Origin: Culex pipiens pallens
Lineage: Eukaryota; Arthropoda; Insecta; Diptera; Culicidae
DNA length: 64,000 nt
Assembly (NCBI RefSeq): GCF_016801865.2
Contig: NC_068937.1
Span: forward strand, 12,519,605 to 12,583,604
Direction: 5' to 3'
Below are positions 25,087 to 38,895 of this stretch, one piece after another; position 1 is the stretch's first letter, and every line of letters begins with the position of its first letter. The notes beneath the pieces were generated by a model, which saw nothing but the letters and a program-made list of their open reading frames with translations, did no database searches and was not told the DNA's origin. Position numbers and translations under genes: made by a program.

Positions 25087-25877
25087 ATCCGAGATTTTGG
25101 TGTCTATCGATTCCTTACACCATAACGCACCTCTGAGCAAAAAATGAAAACATTCGCTGATGTAGTTTTCGAGATACAGCCCTTTTAAGATGTTACATCC
25201 GATTTTCAATAAGAAAACCATAACAATCTATACAATTTCGGCATTTCAAAGAATATGCATTTCGAGATAATGACGAATTTTGCTTCATATGACAGTGAAG
25301 CATCTCTGGGTAATGTTTCAGAAGGTTTACTGATGTAATTCTCGAGATACAGCCATTTTAATATGTTATTTTCGACTTTTTCTAAGAAAATCTATTTAAT
25401 CGGCGTTAAAAGTCGGAAATGACATATTAATACGGCAGTATCTCAAAAACAACATCAGCAAACCTTTTGAAACTCGGCCTAGAAATACTTGACAGTCATA
25501 TAAAGCAAAATCAATCATTATCTTGAAGTGCATATTCTTTAAAATGCTGAAATTGTATCGATTTTATAGATTTTCTTAGAAAAAGTCGGAAATAACATTT
25601 TAAAATGACTGTATCTCGAGAACTACATCAGCCAACCTTCTGAAACTTTGCCCAGAGATACTTGACAGTCATATAAAACAAAATTCAGCATTATCTCGAA
25701 ATGCATATTCTTTGAAATGCCGAAATTGTATAGATTATTATGGTTTTCTTATTGAAAATCGGATGTAACATCTTAAAAGGGCTGTATTTAGAAAACTAAA
25801 TCAGCGAATGTTTGCATTTTTTGCTCAGAGGTGCGTTATGGTGTAAGGAATCGATAGACAACAAAATCTCGGATTAC
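25087..25877. mobile_element. Foldback element with a partly duplicated right arm
   Basis: The left arm starts AATCCGAGATTTTG, and the right arm ends CAAAATCTCGGATT. Between them are long inverted stretches (TCTATCGATTCCTTACACCA, GATACAGCCCTTTTAAGATG and their complements). The right half contains two successive versions of the inner arm (AAAAGTCGGAAAT...TATCTC near 25,405 and near 25,588), so the element is asymmetric. No coding capacity. Confidence 0.75.
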
Positions 25878-27319
25878 ATTTTTTTTTTCACGATTACGGT
25901 ATATTGAGCACCGTTCAGGGGGTTTATTTTGCATCTTGGACTACTGCAAACTTTTAAGACACTTTTCTGTTCATAATTATGCTAAAAGAACACATTTTCG
26001 GATTCATTTTTGAGCAGTTTTCAGAGTACCGTGAAATTCCTATGTTTTGTAATTGACATGCCGCAAAATTTTGATGGGTTTATGACGGATGTGTTCTTTT
26101 TGGCCAAGTTATGATTTTTTGGAACAATTTTTTTTTAAAGAAAATCGAAAATGTACACACAAAAAAAACATTTTAAAGATGTAAAATTACATTCTTAAGT
26201 GAAAACAAAAATCTTCTTTAATTTTCTTCAAATTGTGTACATCCTTGTCTATTTTTGAAAAAAAATATTCGAAGGGCTGAGAAAATTTTCAGCAATTTAA
26301 ATAGCTTTCTACAATTTTTTTTTACAATTTTGGACATTTTTGATCCGACCTTAGGTCGCCTTGCAAATTTACTTTATACTTTATAACTTTATACTTAACT
26401 TAAGTTTAAACAAAACATAAAAAAAACAAAACTAGGTCTTTCTACCCTAAATCGCGAAACACCCAGCCTCGAATAAAAAAGTTTGCCAAAAGCAGCTGTT
26501 TAGCACGGTGTTGGGATTCCTTCTCAACACAGCACAAGGAAGAACAAAAATAAAGCTCTCTCGTCGTGTGCTTCTTCGCGTGGATGACCGTCCGTCGTGT
26601 TTTATTTTTTGTTCAACGTTTCGTTTGTTGTTTGGCTCGCGAGTGGGAAAATAGCTCCCTCAAAGTGATAATAACAACATTATATATTTGACCAACATAC
26701 GTCATCGCGACACTCGTCGACGGTCGTAGTAGCCTTTGTCGTTTTGGTTAGTGGTCATATCGAGGCAGGCCTTTTGATCTTTTATCAGTTTTTTTTTTAT
26801 ATTTGATTTTGAGGTTTTCTAAAGAAATGACGAAGTTTTGGATTGCTTTAAATAGATTTTTCAATGTTTTAGTCAAACAATATTTTTATTTATAATCTTT
26901 TTTCGAACCCAAAATAACAAAGAAACAAATCATAAAGCAATTCAATAGAGCAGAATAAAGGTAGTCAACCAGTAACTGCGTAGCTGCTCGTATCCTTTGT
27001 GTTGAAGTCACTTATCGATCCACCTATAAGAATTATTCGTGTTACTCATTGTGTTAATCAGGACCACTAGGTCACATTCTGTTCCATAAATCTTTGATTT
27101 TGTTTTGGACAAACTGTCTCGTCTTTGCTGATTGTGGGTTTTGGAATTTAAGATGATGCAATAATGTGTAATATATGTTTAATTTGTTCAAGCCGATAAC
27201 TCCAAATCTAGAGTATTTTTTGTATTTTTTAAGTCTTATAAGCCGGGGATTCCAATAAACAGAATTATCATTTTTTTTTTTTTACTTTTTTAGTGTCTTT
27301 AAAACCACCTTGAGTAAGC
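25878..27319. other. Intron; GC-richer island 26,450-26,770
   Basis: 25,878-26,450 is AT-rich. About 26,450-26,770 is GC-richer and looks single-copy (CTCTCGTCGTGTGC, ACGTCATCGCGACACTCGTC). The remainder is AT-rich without recognised features. Confidence 0.4.
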
Positions 27320-27955
27320 ACATGAGCTATTCTCTACCAAACCCGGAAATGGATTTTATTTGTATTTTTTTATTTGCCTCAAACTTTGTGGGGGTCTTCC
27401 CTATGACCAAAGAAGCTATTTTGTCATTGGTTCACCCATACAAGTCTCCATACAATTTTGGTTGCTGTCCATACAAAAATGGTACGTAAATATTCAAGCA
27501 GCTGAAACTTTTGAGCGAATTTTCTGATCAATTTGGTGTCTTGGGCAAAGTTGTAGGTATTGATGAGGACTTTTGAAAAAAAAAAAATAATAGGTACACG
27601 CAAACAAAAATTGCAGATTTTTTAATCAACTTTTTTTCACAAAACCTCAGTTTCCCAAAATACGTATTTTTTGATTTTCGAGATTTTTTAATATGTTTTA
27701 GGGGACAAAAATCCGCAACTTTTGAGCCATAGAGAAACATGGTCAAAAAATCTGACGCTGAGTTAGCAATTTTTGAAAAAATAGTGATTTTTGAAAAAAA
27801 GCGAAATATAATGCAAAAACAAATTTGACTTCATTTTTCTTGAATTTCCAATCAAAAAGTACAGATTTTTTGATAAAGGGCTCCGTTTTCAAGATATAGC
27901 CACCGAATGTTTGATTTTGGCGAAATATTTGCAGTTTTTCGATTTTTAAAAATTG

Positions 27956-27956
<1 letters not shown>

Positions 27957-28043
<87 letters not shown>
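27957..28043. repeat. (TA)n microsatellite
   Basis: About 85 bp of alternating TA immediately left of the nested foldback element, which appears to have inserted into this tract. Confidence 0.97.
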
Positions 28044-29525
<1,482 letters not shown>

Positions 29526-30052
29526 AAGTTCAATGTTAAAACATGAAACATTCGTGAATTTTTTCGATTTTTTCGAAAAAAATATTTTGAAAAAAATAAA
29601 TCAAAACTTCTAAAAAGGGCCATACATTAAATATTACATCACTATTTTTTCAAGAATTCATAACTCAGTGGCAGATTTTTTGACGATGTTCTCTATTGCT
29701 CAAAAGTTGCGGGGTTTTGTCCCCTAAAACATATAAAAAAAATCTCGAAAATAAAAAAAAAAACGTATTTTGGAAACTGAGTTTTCGTGAAAAAAAAAAT
29801 ATTAAAAAATCTGCAATTTTTTCCGTGTACTTATTTTTTCTCAATAGTCCTCATCAATACCTACAACTTTGCCGAAGACACCAAATTGAAATCCACTCAA
29901 AAGTTGCAGCTGTTTGAATATTTACGTACCATTTTTGTATGGACAGCAGTCAAAATTGTATAGAGACTTGTATGGATGAACCAATGACAAATAAAAAATA
30001 CAAAAAATAAAAATGGTCGAAATCGGCCGATTTAGTAAAGAGTTGCTCACAT

Positions 30053-30076
30053 ATTCTAAATTGCTAAAAAGTAAAA

Positions 30077-30110
<34 letters not shown>

Positions 30111-31150
30111 AAAACATATGTATATAGCAGTGTTTTTACTGCCAAAAAATTCAGAATATCTAACTTGTTTTAGAGTTTTTCATCCCCACTCAGAAACCCT
30201 CTAAATTTTTAAATTGTCTTGTCAATACCGGCGCCTTCTCAAAAAGATGAATGTTCCCCGCCACCGATGCCTTCCAAGCTGAGATGCTATGAGAACAAAG
30301 AAATTTCTTTTCTTACAAAAATTTTAGATAAAAACCGTTTTAACATGTTGTAAAAAACTTAAGTGCTGATTTACTTGCAATGGCACCATTTGCTCACAAC
30401 TCCTTCACATGGCCACTCAATAAAACATACTGATTACTTTATCGTTATACTTTGAGCCCGAGTTCCGCGTCCTTTCTAAGAATCCTACCCCGAAAAAAAG
30501 TAGTAGTTTTTGTTTTGCCTCGTGTACTCCATATCTCCAAGCGGGGTTTCGTGTTGCCTTGCCATTTGGCTGTTTTGCTTGCTTTCCTGCTTTTGGTGAA
30601 AATTATTGTGCCCAAGTTTTTACTTAGCCGCCCCCTCCTCCCCCCTCGCAAAAGTCAGCAGGCAAATCGCACTCACAAAACGTGCGGTTTTCCTTGGTTT
30701 TGATGTACGGATCTCTGGTGCGTTTTTTCTGTATTTTATCCAACCAACCTCACCTTGTAGTGGTGCCTTCTGCGTTTGAGCGTTCCTCTGTGGCTTTGAA
30801 GGAAGGGGGGAGGGGGAGGTGGAACGCGACCTCGAAATATTTATTTATTATTTTTGTTGTGTTTTTTTTTTGTTCTTGTTGGTGTTGGCTTTTGTGTTGT
30901 AAAATATTGAACGCATTTGTTGCGGGAAACGGCGGCCGTGTTTATCCACGTGTTGCTCCACGCGAGAGAGGAAAATGCTGGTAAATGAGGAGGAGGAGCA
31001 GCAGTGGGGAACGGATTTTTGCTTAGTTGGTTGTACTTGGTCAAATAATTGCAATGTTTTGTGGAAAAGTTAGCGCAGATTGGCAGAGGGGCAGGAGCGC
31101 CGTGAACTGGATCGATATCGAAGTAGATTTGATGGAATGAATATCATGAA
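30053..31150. other. Intron with poly(A) run and GC-richer island
   Basis: Poly(A) at about 30,081-30,109. 30,430-31,145 is GC-richer and apparently single-copy (CCGCCCCCTCCTCCCCCCTC, GGGGGGAGGGGGAGG, GGAGGAGGAGCAGCAG). No coding exon recognised. Confidence 0.4.
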
Positions 31151-31375
31151 GGAGCGGCCGTGGCTGACTGGTCACGGTGTTTGCTTTGTAAGCGAATGGT
31201 CCTGGGTTCGATTCCCATCTGCTCCCAACGAGAAAGTATAGGAAATATAAATCTTGAAACTCTGAACATGAACGAAAAATCAAAGTCGCTCGAGTCGGGG
31301 TTCGATCCCCCGTCCTTTGGATTGGTAAGCAAAAATGCTAACCACTATGCCTTCGCAACTTGGTGAGCTATGACT
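31151..31375. repeat. Two tRNA-like units head to head, probably SINE-derived
   Basis: Plus strand 31,151-31,226: seven-base-pair acceptor (GGAGCGG with CTGCTCC), TTTGC/GCGAA stem with loop TTTGTAA, and B-box GGGTTCGATTCCC. The junction between the D arm and the anticodon stem does not fit a canonical tRNA. Minus strand about 31,360-31,282: AAGTTGC pairs with GCGACTT, TAGTGGTTAGC is A-box-like and GGGGATCGAACCCC is B-box-like. The two face each other across about 55 bp. These are best read as tRNA-derived SINE pieces, not working tRNAs. Confidence 0.6.
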
Positions 31376-32627
31376 GGAATAAGGAATACTGTTACTACTA
31401 TATAACTATATACGCGCTGGGTCCTTGTCCATTTGACAAGGGTTCGGAAGTTCTAAATAACGTTTGAATCCGATTGGTCCGAACGTTCTTCAGGGCGGGG
31501 CTTGTCGATAAAGCTGAAGTACCTCGCGCTCGGCTAGCCAGCGCAGAAATGGGTCACCGAAGCTCGGCAGAGTCAACACCTTCCAAATGCCTATGCGAGT
31601 TATTTGCATGTATAGAATGTAGATCTAAAAATACATGGAAACAACTCAATTTGTAAGAAGCGACCGCGTGGTCCCGTTTGGTTGGTTGCACACACACACA
31701 CGCACACACACACAGATTTGATGGAATGAATATCATGTGTGCTTTTGATTATCTTTTTATGTTAGTTCTTTTTCAGGACTAACATTTTTTTTAGGTTTTG
31801 TATCAAAACTCTTTCAAATTAAATAAAAAGTTGCCTTTCTGTAAACAAAATCTTATCTAAGTTTTAATTTTTACTCAATTGTGATAAAATTTGTTTTTAA
31901 ACTATTTAAAATACATTGTATAATGCAAATAGGGCATTTTTGATTATTTTTTTGGCAATTTAGGATGTTGGAACCACAGATCAGAAAAACATAAATATTT
32001 GCATGAACTCATTGATATTTATTGTATTTTTAACAAATTAGCGGTAGTAACATAACAGTAAAAAAAATAGCACAGATGCTTAATTTTTCCTCAAAAAATC
32101 GAGCCAGGGAATGTCTCTAAATCGGCTCTATGCCAATCCCCTGAATGGCCCATAAGGCTTTGTAGGCCCAGTGAAAAAATATAATTTAACTTAAAAAATG
32201 ACGAACTCTTCGTCACAGTGTCTTGATGCAAGCGATGGTCTAGCTCGTGCTGTCACAGGCCCTATGAACGTTGCCCTCTCCCTGCTCTCGTCTCGGCTCG
32301 CACGCTTTTATGGCGACTGTCCAAAAGCTTTCATGCACACCCTGAACTCACACATTCATACCGTATTTCGTGTACGGATGGGAGGGCTTTCAGTGTATTT
32401 TTTGGATGCGATGTATGGGAACTCGTGCATGCACTCGTGAAATCCGGACAGGTTAGCGGCTGCTTGGAAGAATTTACAGTGCGCGTTAGATTTTCATTGA
32501 GCGCTTTATGGTACGAATGCGCTTGGCTGTTTCATAACTCCAAGGCGAGTTGGCGTGTTAAAAAAAAATCTCAGATTTTGTATACTTAACTCATGCTCCT
32601 TTAGTGGCTTTTAATTCATAATTTCTG
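31376..32627. other. Intron, no gene recognised
   Basis: Includes an (AC)n microsatellite at 31,690-31,713 and a GC-richer stretch at 32,190-32,470 with an unrecognised 80-codon frame. A short phrase, ATTTGATGGAATGAATATCATG, occurs at 31,128-31,149 and again at 31,715-31,736, flanking the tRNA-like region. Confidence 0.4.
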
Positions 32628-32743
32628 GAGCAACATTTGAAAGGGGCGGTACGACATTGCTCTTACGGCCTTTCGTCCCATTTAAACGCGTGTAATGAAA
32701 GGCCGTAAGAGCAATGTCGTACCGCCCCTTTCAAATGTTGCTC
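32628..32743. repeat. Perfect 47-bp inverted repeat with 22-nt loop
   Basis: The left arm 32,628-32,674 (GAGCAACATTTGAAAGGGGC...GGCCTTTC) and the right arm 32,697-32,743 are exact complements over 47 bases. They are separated by a loop that includes TTTAAACGCG. The arms are GC-richer than the flanks. On either strand an RNA would form a stable hairpin. The origin is unknown; it may be a small MITE. Confidence 0.93.
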
Positions 32744-33018
32744 TGGATTTGTTATATGCTTAAAAAAAACAATTTTGATAATAAATGCAAGAATAATCGT
32801 TAAACAAAATCCAATAGATGGCACGAGTTTTTGTTAAATGAATATTTTAATTTTCATCAATATTGTTTTTCCCCTCTAATTTTGTAAGGAATCGTAACGT
32901 ACAAGTGATCTACAATTTTCACAATAATATTGCTAAACATCTTCTAATTTCTGTTTTATGTTTATAAAAGCTATTTTTCTAATAAAATTAAGCTAAAACT
33001 TATAAATGACTGCACGAC
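32744..33018. other. AT-rich intron, nothing recognised
   Basis: A short stretch between the hairpin and the 9-bp minisatellite without identifiable content. Confidence 0.4.
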
Positions 33019-34445
33019 GCGTCATTTTGATCGTTTGGATCATTTTGGTAATTTTAATTATTTTGAACGTTTGATCATTTCGGTTATTTTACCCATTTGG
33101 TCATTTTTATCGTTTTGGTCATTTTGATCATTTTGACCGCTTTGGCCGATTTGGTCAATTTGGTCGTTTTGGCCATTTTGATCGTTTTGATCATTTTGGT
33201 CATTTTAATCATTTTGACAGTTTAGTCGTTTTGACCGATTTGGTCATTTCGGTCGTTTTGGTCATTTTGGTAATTTTGATAATTTTGGTAATTTTAATTA
33301 TTTTGACCGTTTGATCATTTTGGTCATTTTGATCATTTGGTCGATTTGGTCATTTTGGTCGTTTTGGACATTTTGACCGTTTTGGCCGATTTGGTCAATT
33401 TGGTCGTTTTGGTCATTTTGATCGTTTTGATCATTTTGGTCATTTTAATCATTTTGACAGTTTAGTCGTTTTGACCGATTTGGTCATTTTGATCGTTTTG
33501 ATCATTTTGGTAATTTTAATTATTTTGACCGTTTGATCATTTCGGTTATTTTACCCATTTGGTCATTTTTATCGTTTTGGTCATTTTGATCATTTTGATT
33601 TTTTTTTTTGTCATTTTGATCGTTTTGATCATTTTGGTCATTTTAATCATTTTGACAGTTTAGTTGTTTTGACCAATTTGGTCATTTTGATCGTTTTGAT
33701 CATTTTGGTAATTTTAATTATTATGACCGTTTGATCATTTTGGTTTTTTTTGGCCGTTTTTGTCATTTTTATCGTTTTGGTCATTTTGACCATTTTGACC
33801 GTTTTGGCCGATTTGGTCAATTTGGTCGTTTTGGTCATTTTGATCGTTTTGATCATTTTGGTCTTTTTAATCATTTTGACCGTTAAGTCATTTTGACCGA
33901 TTTGGTCATTTTGATCGTTTTGGTCATTTTGATCATTTTAACCGTTTTGGCCAATTTGGTCATTTTGGAGGTTTTGATCGTTTTGACCATTTTGGTCATT
34001 TTGATCATTTTGACCGTATGGCCGATTTGGTCATTCGGACCGTTTTGACCATTTTGGTCGATTTGAACATTTTGGTCGTTTTAACCATGTTGGTCATTTT
34101 GATCGTTTTGACCATTTTGGTCATTTTGATCGATTATGGTCATTTTGACCGATTTGGCCATTTTGATCGTTTTGGTAATTTTGATAATTTGGCCGATTTG
34201 GTCATTTTGGTCGTTTTGGACATTTTGACCGTTTTGGCCGATTTGGTCATTTGATCGTTTTGATCATTTTGGTAATTTTAATCATTTTGACCGTTTGATC
34301 ATTTTGATTGTTTTGACCGATTTGGTCATTTTGACCGTTTTGGCCGATTTGGTCATTTTGGCCGATTTGGTCATTTTGGCCGTTTTGATCATTTTGGTCA
34401 TTCTGATCGATTTCGTCAATTTGGTGATTTTGGTCCTTTTGGCCT
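33019..34445. repeat. 9-bp minisatellite (ATTTTGGTC-type), about 1.4 kb
   Basis: Roughly 155 imperfect head-to-tail 9-bp units alternate among ATTTTGGTC, ATTTTGATC, GTTTTGACC, GATTTGGTC and close variants. Because 9 is divisible by 3, some frames stay open (Thr-Lys-Met/Ile-Ile-Lys on the minus strand, Val-Leu-Ile on the plus strand). There is no start context or family resemblance, so these are not genes. Higher-order copies of several units (for example 33,120-33,260 and 33,370-33,480) show segmental duplication inside the array. Confidence 0.93.
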
Positions 34446-36156
34446 GAGCAAGAGGGAGCAAATCTGATGCAAACAAACCCGCAACTGCCATGCAAACATA
34501 CTTTGAATATGTTGCCTTCCTTGTCAGAAATTTACCAGCCTTGTTTCTTTTTTAAATACGGTGTGGCAAGCCGGATTTTTAAATGGTATTTTTGGTGACG
34601 AGAGTGAAAAAAATACAAATAAATCTTATGCTGAATGAAGTGGTAAGGCAACATTTGTTTCAAATATTTTTTACAAGAAAATATCAATTTTTCTACGTAA
34701 AAAAATAAAACGTTTATTTCACATTGAAGTTAAACTGAACGTTAACGAATATATTTTGTTGAGCTCCCTCCTCCCTTCATTCAAAAAAAAAACTTTTATA
34801 AAAAAATACTTAAATCCGTAGCAACAGTTCAACAGTGCGAATCTGCATTTGTAAACAAGCAGTCTATCCCTCTCTTACTTAACGTAAGAGACAAAATGGT
34901 GACACTCCGAAAAATATATTGGTGCAATTAATTTTTCAGAAACATAATGATACAACCCAGTGAGAATTTGACCTAAAGCTTCGAATCTTTTTAGACTAAA
35001 CTTTGAATGCATTTTTTTTTTTTTATTTCAGAAGTACATTATGGGTCGCAAGATAATTATATTTAATTTGGAAAAACTTATTGGATTGACATTATTAGAA
35101 AAAAAATAAAGGGTACTCAGTCTTTGATGTCAGTCTATGCATAACTAAAAGAATATGTATCGATATTGCACTTTGTCGATCTAATATCAGAAGCCAGAAA
35201 GAACACTAATTTCACGCGCAAGCGTAAATGTGCTGGCGTTTATGCTTCGACTTGACGACTTGTCGATCTTTCGAGCGAAAAAGAGCCGGAACTTCGAATT
35301 TGATGCTCAGTATATGATTCTGTATAAAACCAAAAATTTAATAGGAAAAAAATAGGGTAAAAATAAGACGAAAAACACTAATATGGCTATATCACTGGAA
35401 ATACATTTTGGAAATGCTTCAAATTTTGGGCCTAAGCAGTTTACGCGCATGTTTTCGAATGGCTTTTTGTTTGAAACTGAATTCTTCTAATTTGATAGTA
35501 TTGCGGGGAATCGGATAACCTCTTTTCAGCAGAGTGGACCAGTTTTACTTGGTAACTAACAGCTAAAAGCTAATGTTTATTATTAATTCATCGTTCATAA
35601 TATTGTTATAGGTTTAACTTACATTTGGTTTCCTGATTTGCCTTTTGATTAACCAACTACGTTCGCGATTCCAACTGCAGAAACTGTAGGTAAGTAATTT
35701 CCTAATTTAGCTTAATTCATTTTGCTTTTCTAACCTAACATTTGTAAACAAATACTAACTTGATCTTTTCTCTAGTTCCAGGACTTTTCCCTGCCCGACT
35801 GGACGACTTCGCCGTTCTCCTTTGCCGAACTTCTTCAGCCTCCGCTCACAACACGGTCGAAAACTAGCTTAATTTCAATAATTAGACTAAATTCTCACCA
35901 TCGCGTTACAAATTACCTTCGAACAAGAAATCTACCTTCGCCTTCTTCTCCGTTTGCAATGTTTACATTTGCTCATCCCACCCTGTCAGTCATACTACTC
36001 ATAGCATGCCTGACCGTTACCCACTTTTGGGTTCGGTCCGTACGAGGGGTGTTCGTACGAGGTATTTCAACCGGGCGCGACGTCTCAACAGATAGTATTA
36101 TCTGTAAAATTGTCCAAAAAATACCTCTAAAAATGGCTATGACCACATTTAGGGTA
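34446..36156. other. Intron with a possible cryptic exon-intron pair
   Basis: Mostly AT-rich. At 35,640-35,900 an exon-like GC-richer stretch contains a donor-like GTAAGT at 35,690, and a branch-like CTAAC then TTTTCTCTAG ending at 35,775. That would be an 86-bp intron of typical insect size. The sequence after it (35,782-35,866) stays open for about 27 codons and then hits TAG. I do not recognise a protein. Confidence 0.35.
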
Positions 36157-36373
36157 CACAGAAAAAAAATCATGGTAATATTACATCTGGGAAGGGGTAC
36201 ATCTTTTATGTCAGAAAAAAGGTGTAATTTTACCTCTGGAAATGTGTAATTTTACCACTTTTCTGTTGTAATGTCACTTTTTCAGTCTAAATTGAGGTAA
36301 AATTACATCATAAAAGAGGTAATATTCAACCTTCCAAAATTAAAGCTTCCAAATTTACATTATTTTTTCTGTG
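36157..36373. mobile_element. 217-bp MITE with CACAGAAAAAA ends and TA flanks
   Basis: It starts CACAGAAAAAAAAT and ends ATTATTTTTTCTGTG, bounded by TA on both sides (36,155-36,156 and 36,374-36,375). Internally it has several short GGTAAxATTAC/GTAATTTTACC inverted motifs. Non-coding, with Tc1/mariner-type target preference. Confidence 0.78.
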
Positions 36374-36375
36374 TA

Positions 36376-37545
36376 GAGTAGTCATCAATGAGACACGGGG
36401 AACAGTGATAAAATGACTCTCACAAGTTGTAGTTTCAACCAATCAGGCTCATATTTGGGTTTCTTATTTTACTTATTTTAAAATTATACCCTTCAACTCA
36501 ACTTAGAATCAACCACTATAAATTTATTGAGCTCACTTTTCAGAAAGGTTGATACCTCCTAAAGAAATTCTCTATTCCAATGTCATTAACCTGCCTTGGC
36601 AATTACCTTCTGTCATACTCGCTAACAAACGTAATGTTGTAACGCACACTCGAAAATCCCATTTGTCCCTATCCTATCGGTTATAATCCATGGATATGCC
36701 CTCCCAATTAGTGTGTTGCGGCCATTAGACCTTCCTCCATCCCCGCCAAAAAGGGTCCACCTTCCTCCACTCACCCATCATAAAGTTCCTCTGACCACAA
36801 AACTGTTGCGCGCGCGCTCCCGTCAGCAGGTGCTTGGTCCCATGGTTTAACCCTATTTTAAGGCTGGAAGAACCAGCATCTGGTGGTTGGCCAGAAAGTG
36901 GTCGTCGGATTAGTGGTGGTGGTGCGTTCCATGTGGACATCGTTTCTTGAAAGTTGCTGATCTGTATAGAACAACCGAAAGCCATTTCGCAAAATGTTAC
37001 ATTGTTGTAACTCCCTCCTGTGTGTGTGTGTCTGGTTCTGGTGAGAAAAGGCGAAAATGTAAATACAAATCCCTCCAGAAGCCCACGCTCTGGAGAGTTG
37101 TGGGTACAATGTTGTGGGCTGAAAGGGGCCTGGGAAAGTTGGGGTTGAATGGAACACTTTCTGAAAATTTTTAAAACCTTTTTTTCAGCTAATTTGAAAT
37201 TATGATATGAAAATTCTCTACAACTTTTTTAATAAGTTTGCAGAATGAAGAAATAACTTCGGCAAGACAGTGAGCAAGTGAGCAGCTCTCTTTCCTCTGG
37301 AGAATGTGAAGAGTGGAGAAATAGGGAGAATCTTGAAAAAGGAGAGTTGCTGGCTTGCTCACTGTCTCGTCCGAGCAAGACAGTGCGTGAGCAAGAAGGC
37401 AACTCTCTTTGCTCTAGATTTATTTTATTATTTTTACTATTCTTTTTCATCTACGCTGCTTACTTTTGCTCTAGTTTTCACATTATCTTTACGAAATTGG
37501 AGCTGCTGTCTTGCACACTGTCTTATCGGAGTTATCTATGGGTAA
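36376..37545. other. Intron; GC-richer island about 36,640-37,160
   Basis: Apparently single-copy, with GTGGTGGTGGTGC near 36,915, GCGCGCGC near 36,808 and a GT run near 37,020. 37,260-37,400 has internal similarity around GACAGTGAGCAAG/GACAGTGCGTGAGCAAG. No coding exon recognised. Confidence 0.4.
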
Positions 37546-37549
37546 TTCT

Positions 37550-38891
37550 CTACCAACTCACACGAAATCGGGAAAAGTTGCCCCGACCCCTCTTCGATTT
37601 GCGTGAAACTTTGTCCTAAGGGGTAACTTTTGTCCCTGATCACGAATCCGAGGTCCGTTTTTTGATATCTCGTGACGGAGGGGCGGTACGACCCCTTCCA
37701 TTTTTGAACATGCGAAAAAAGAGGTGTTTTTCAATAATTTGCAGCCTGAAACGGTGATGAGATAGAAATTTGGCATCAAAGGGACTTTTATGTAAAATTA
37801 GACGCCCGATTTGATGGCGTACTCAGAATTCCGAAAAAAACGTATTTTTCATCGAAAAAAACACTAAAAAAGTTTTAAAAATTCTCCCATTTTCCGTTAC
37901 TCGACTGTAAAAAATTTTGGAACATGTCATTTTATGGGAAATTTAATGTACTTTTCGAATCTACATTGTCCCAGAAGGGTCATTTTTTCATTTAGAACAA
38001 AATTTTTCATTTTAAAATTTCGTGTTTTTTCTAACTTTGCAGGGTTATTTTTTAGAGTGTAACAATGTTCTACAAAGTTGTAGAGCAGACAATTACAAAA
38101 ATTTTGATATATAGACATAAGGGGTTTGCTTATAAACATCACAAGTTATCGCGATTTTACGAAAAAAAGTTTTGAAAAAGTTACTTTTTGCGTTTCTCTT
38201 TGTTTCGTCGTCCGTGTCTGTCGCGGGTGACCATGAACGGCCATGATCGATGACGACCAACTTTTTTAAAACTTTTTTTCGTAAAATCGTGATAACTTGT
38301 GATGTTTATAAGCAAACCCCTTATGTATATATATCAAAATTTTTGTAATTGTCTGCTCTACAACTTTGTAGAACATTGTTACACTCTAAAAAATAACCCT
38401 GCAAAGTTAGAAAAAACACGAAATTTTAAAATGAAAAATTTTGTTCTAAATGAAAAAATGACCCTTCTGGGACAATGTAGATTCGAAAAGTACATTAAAT
38501 TTCCCATAAAATGACATGTTCCAAAATTTTTTACAGTCGAGTAACGGAAAATGGGAGAATTTTTAAAACTTTTTTAGTGTTTTTTTCGATGAAAAATACG
38601 TTTTTTCGGAATTCTGAGTACGCCATCAAATCGGGCGTCTAATTTTACATAAAAGTCCCTTTGACACCAAATTTCTATCTCATCACCGTTTCAGGCTGCA
38701 AATTATTGAAAAACACCTCTTTTTTCGCATGTGCAAAAATGGAAGGGGTCGTACCGCCCCTCCGTCACGAGATATCAAAAAACGGACCTCGGATTCGTGA
38801 TCAGGGACAAAAGTTACCCCTTAGGACAAAGTTTCAAGCAAATCGAAGAGGGGTCGGGGCAACTGCTGTGTGAGTTGGCGGAGAATTACCC
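37550..38891. mobile_element. Long foldback element, family 1, complete copy
   Basis: Flanked by CTAT on both sides (37,546-37,549 and 38,892-38,895), a 4-bp duplication. The ends are GGGTAATTCTC and GAGAATTACCC. The arms are about 633 bp and nearly identical, around a 76-nt centre (38,183-38,258). That centre lies in the opposite orientation to the centre of the copy at 12,063. No transposase frame; frames of about 70 codons appear twice because each arm carries them. Confidence 0.92.
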
Positions 38892-38895
38892 CTAT

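Noticed and set aside
31151..31226. Possible tRNA-Thr(UGU) gene
   Set aside because: Acceptor and anticodon stems pair, but the D-arm junction has extra bases and the T stem has a mismatch; more like a SINE head.
33647..34495. Lys/Thr/Ile/Met-rich and Val/Leu-rich frames
   Set aside because: Products of the 9-bp minisatellite; no start context or domain.
37558..38873. Matching ~70-codon frames seen in both foldback copies
   Set aside because: Repeated only because the arms are inverted copies; no domain, and not kept intact across all arms.
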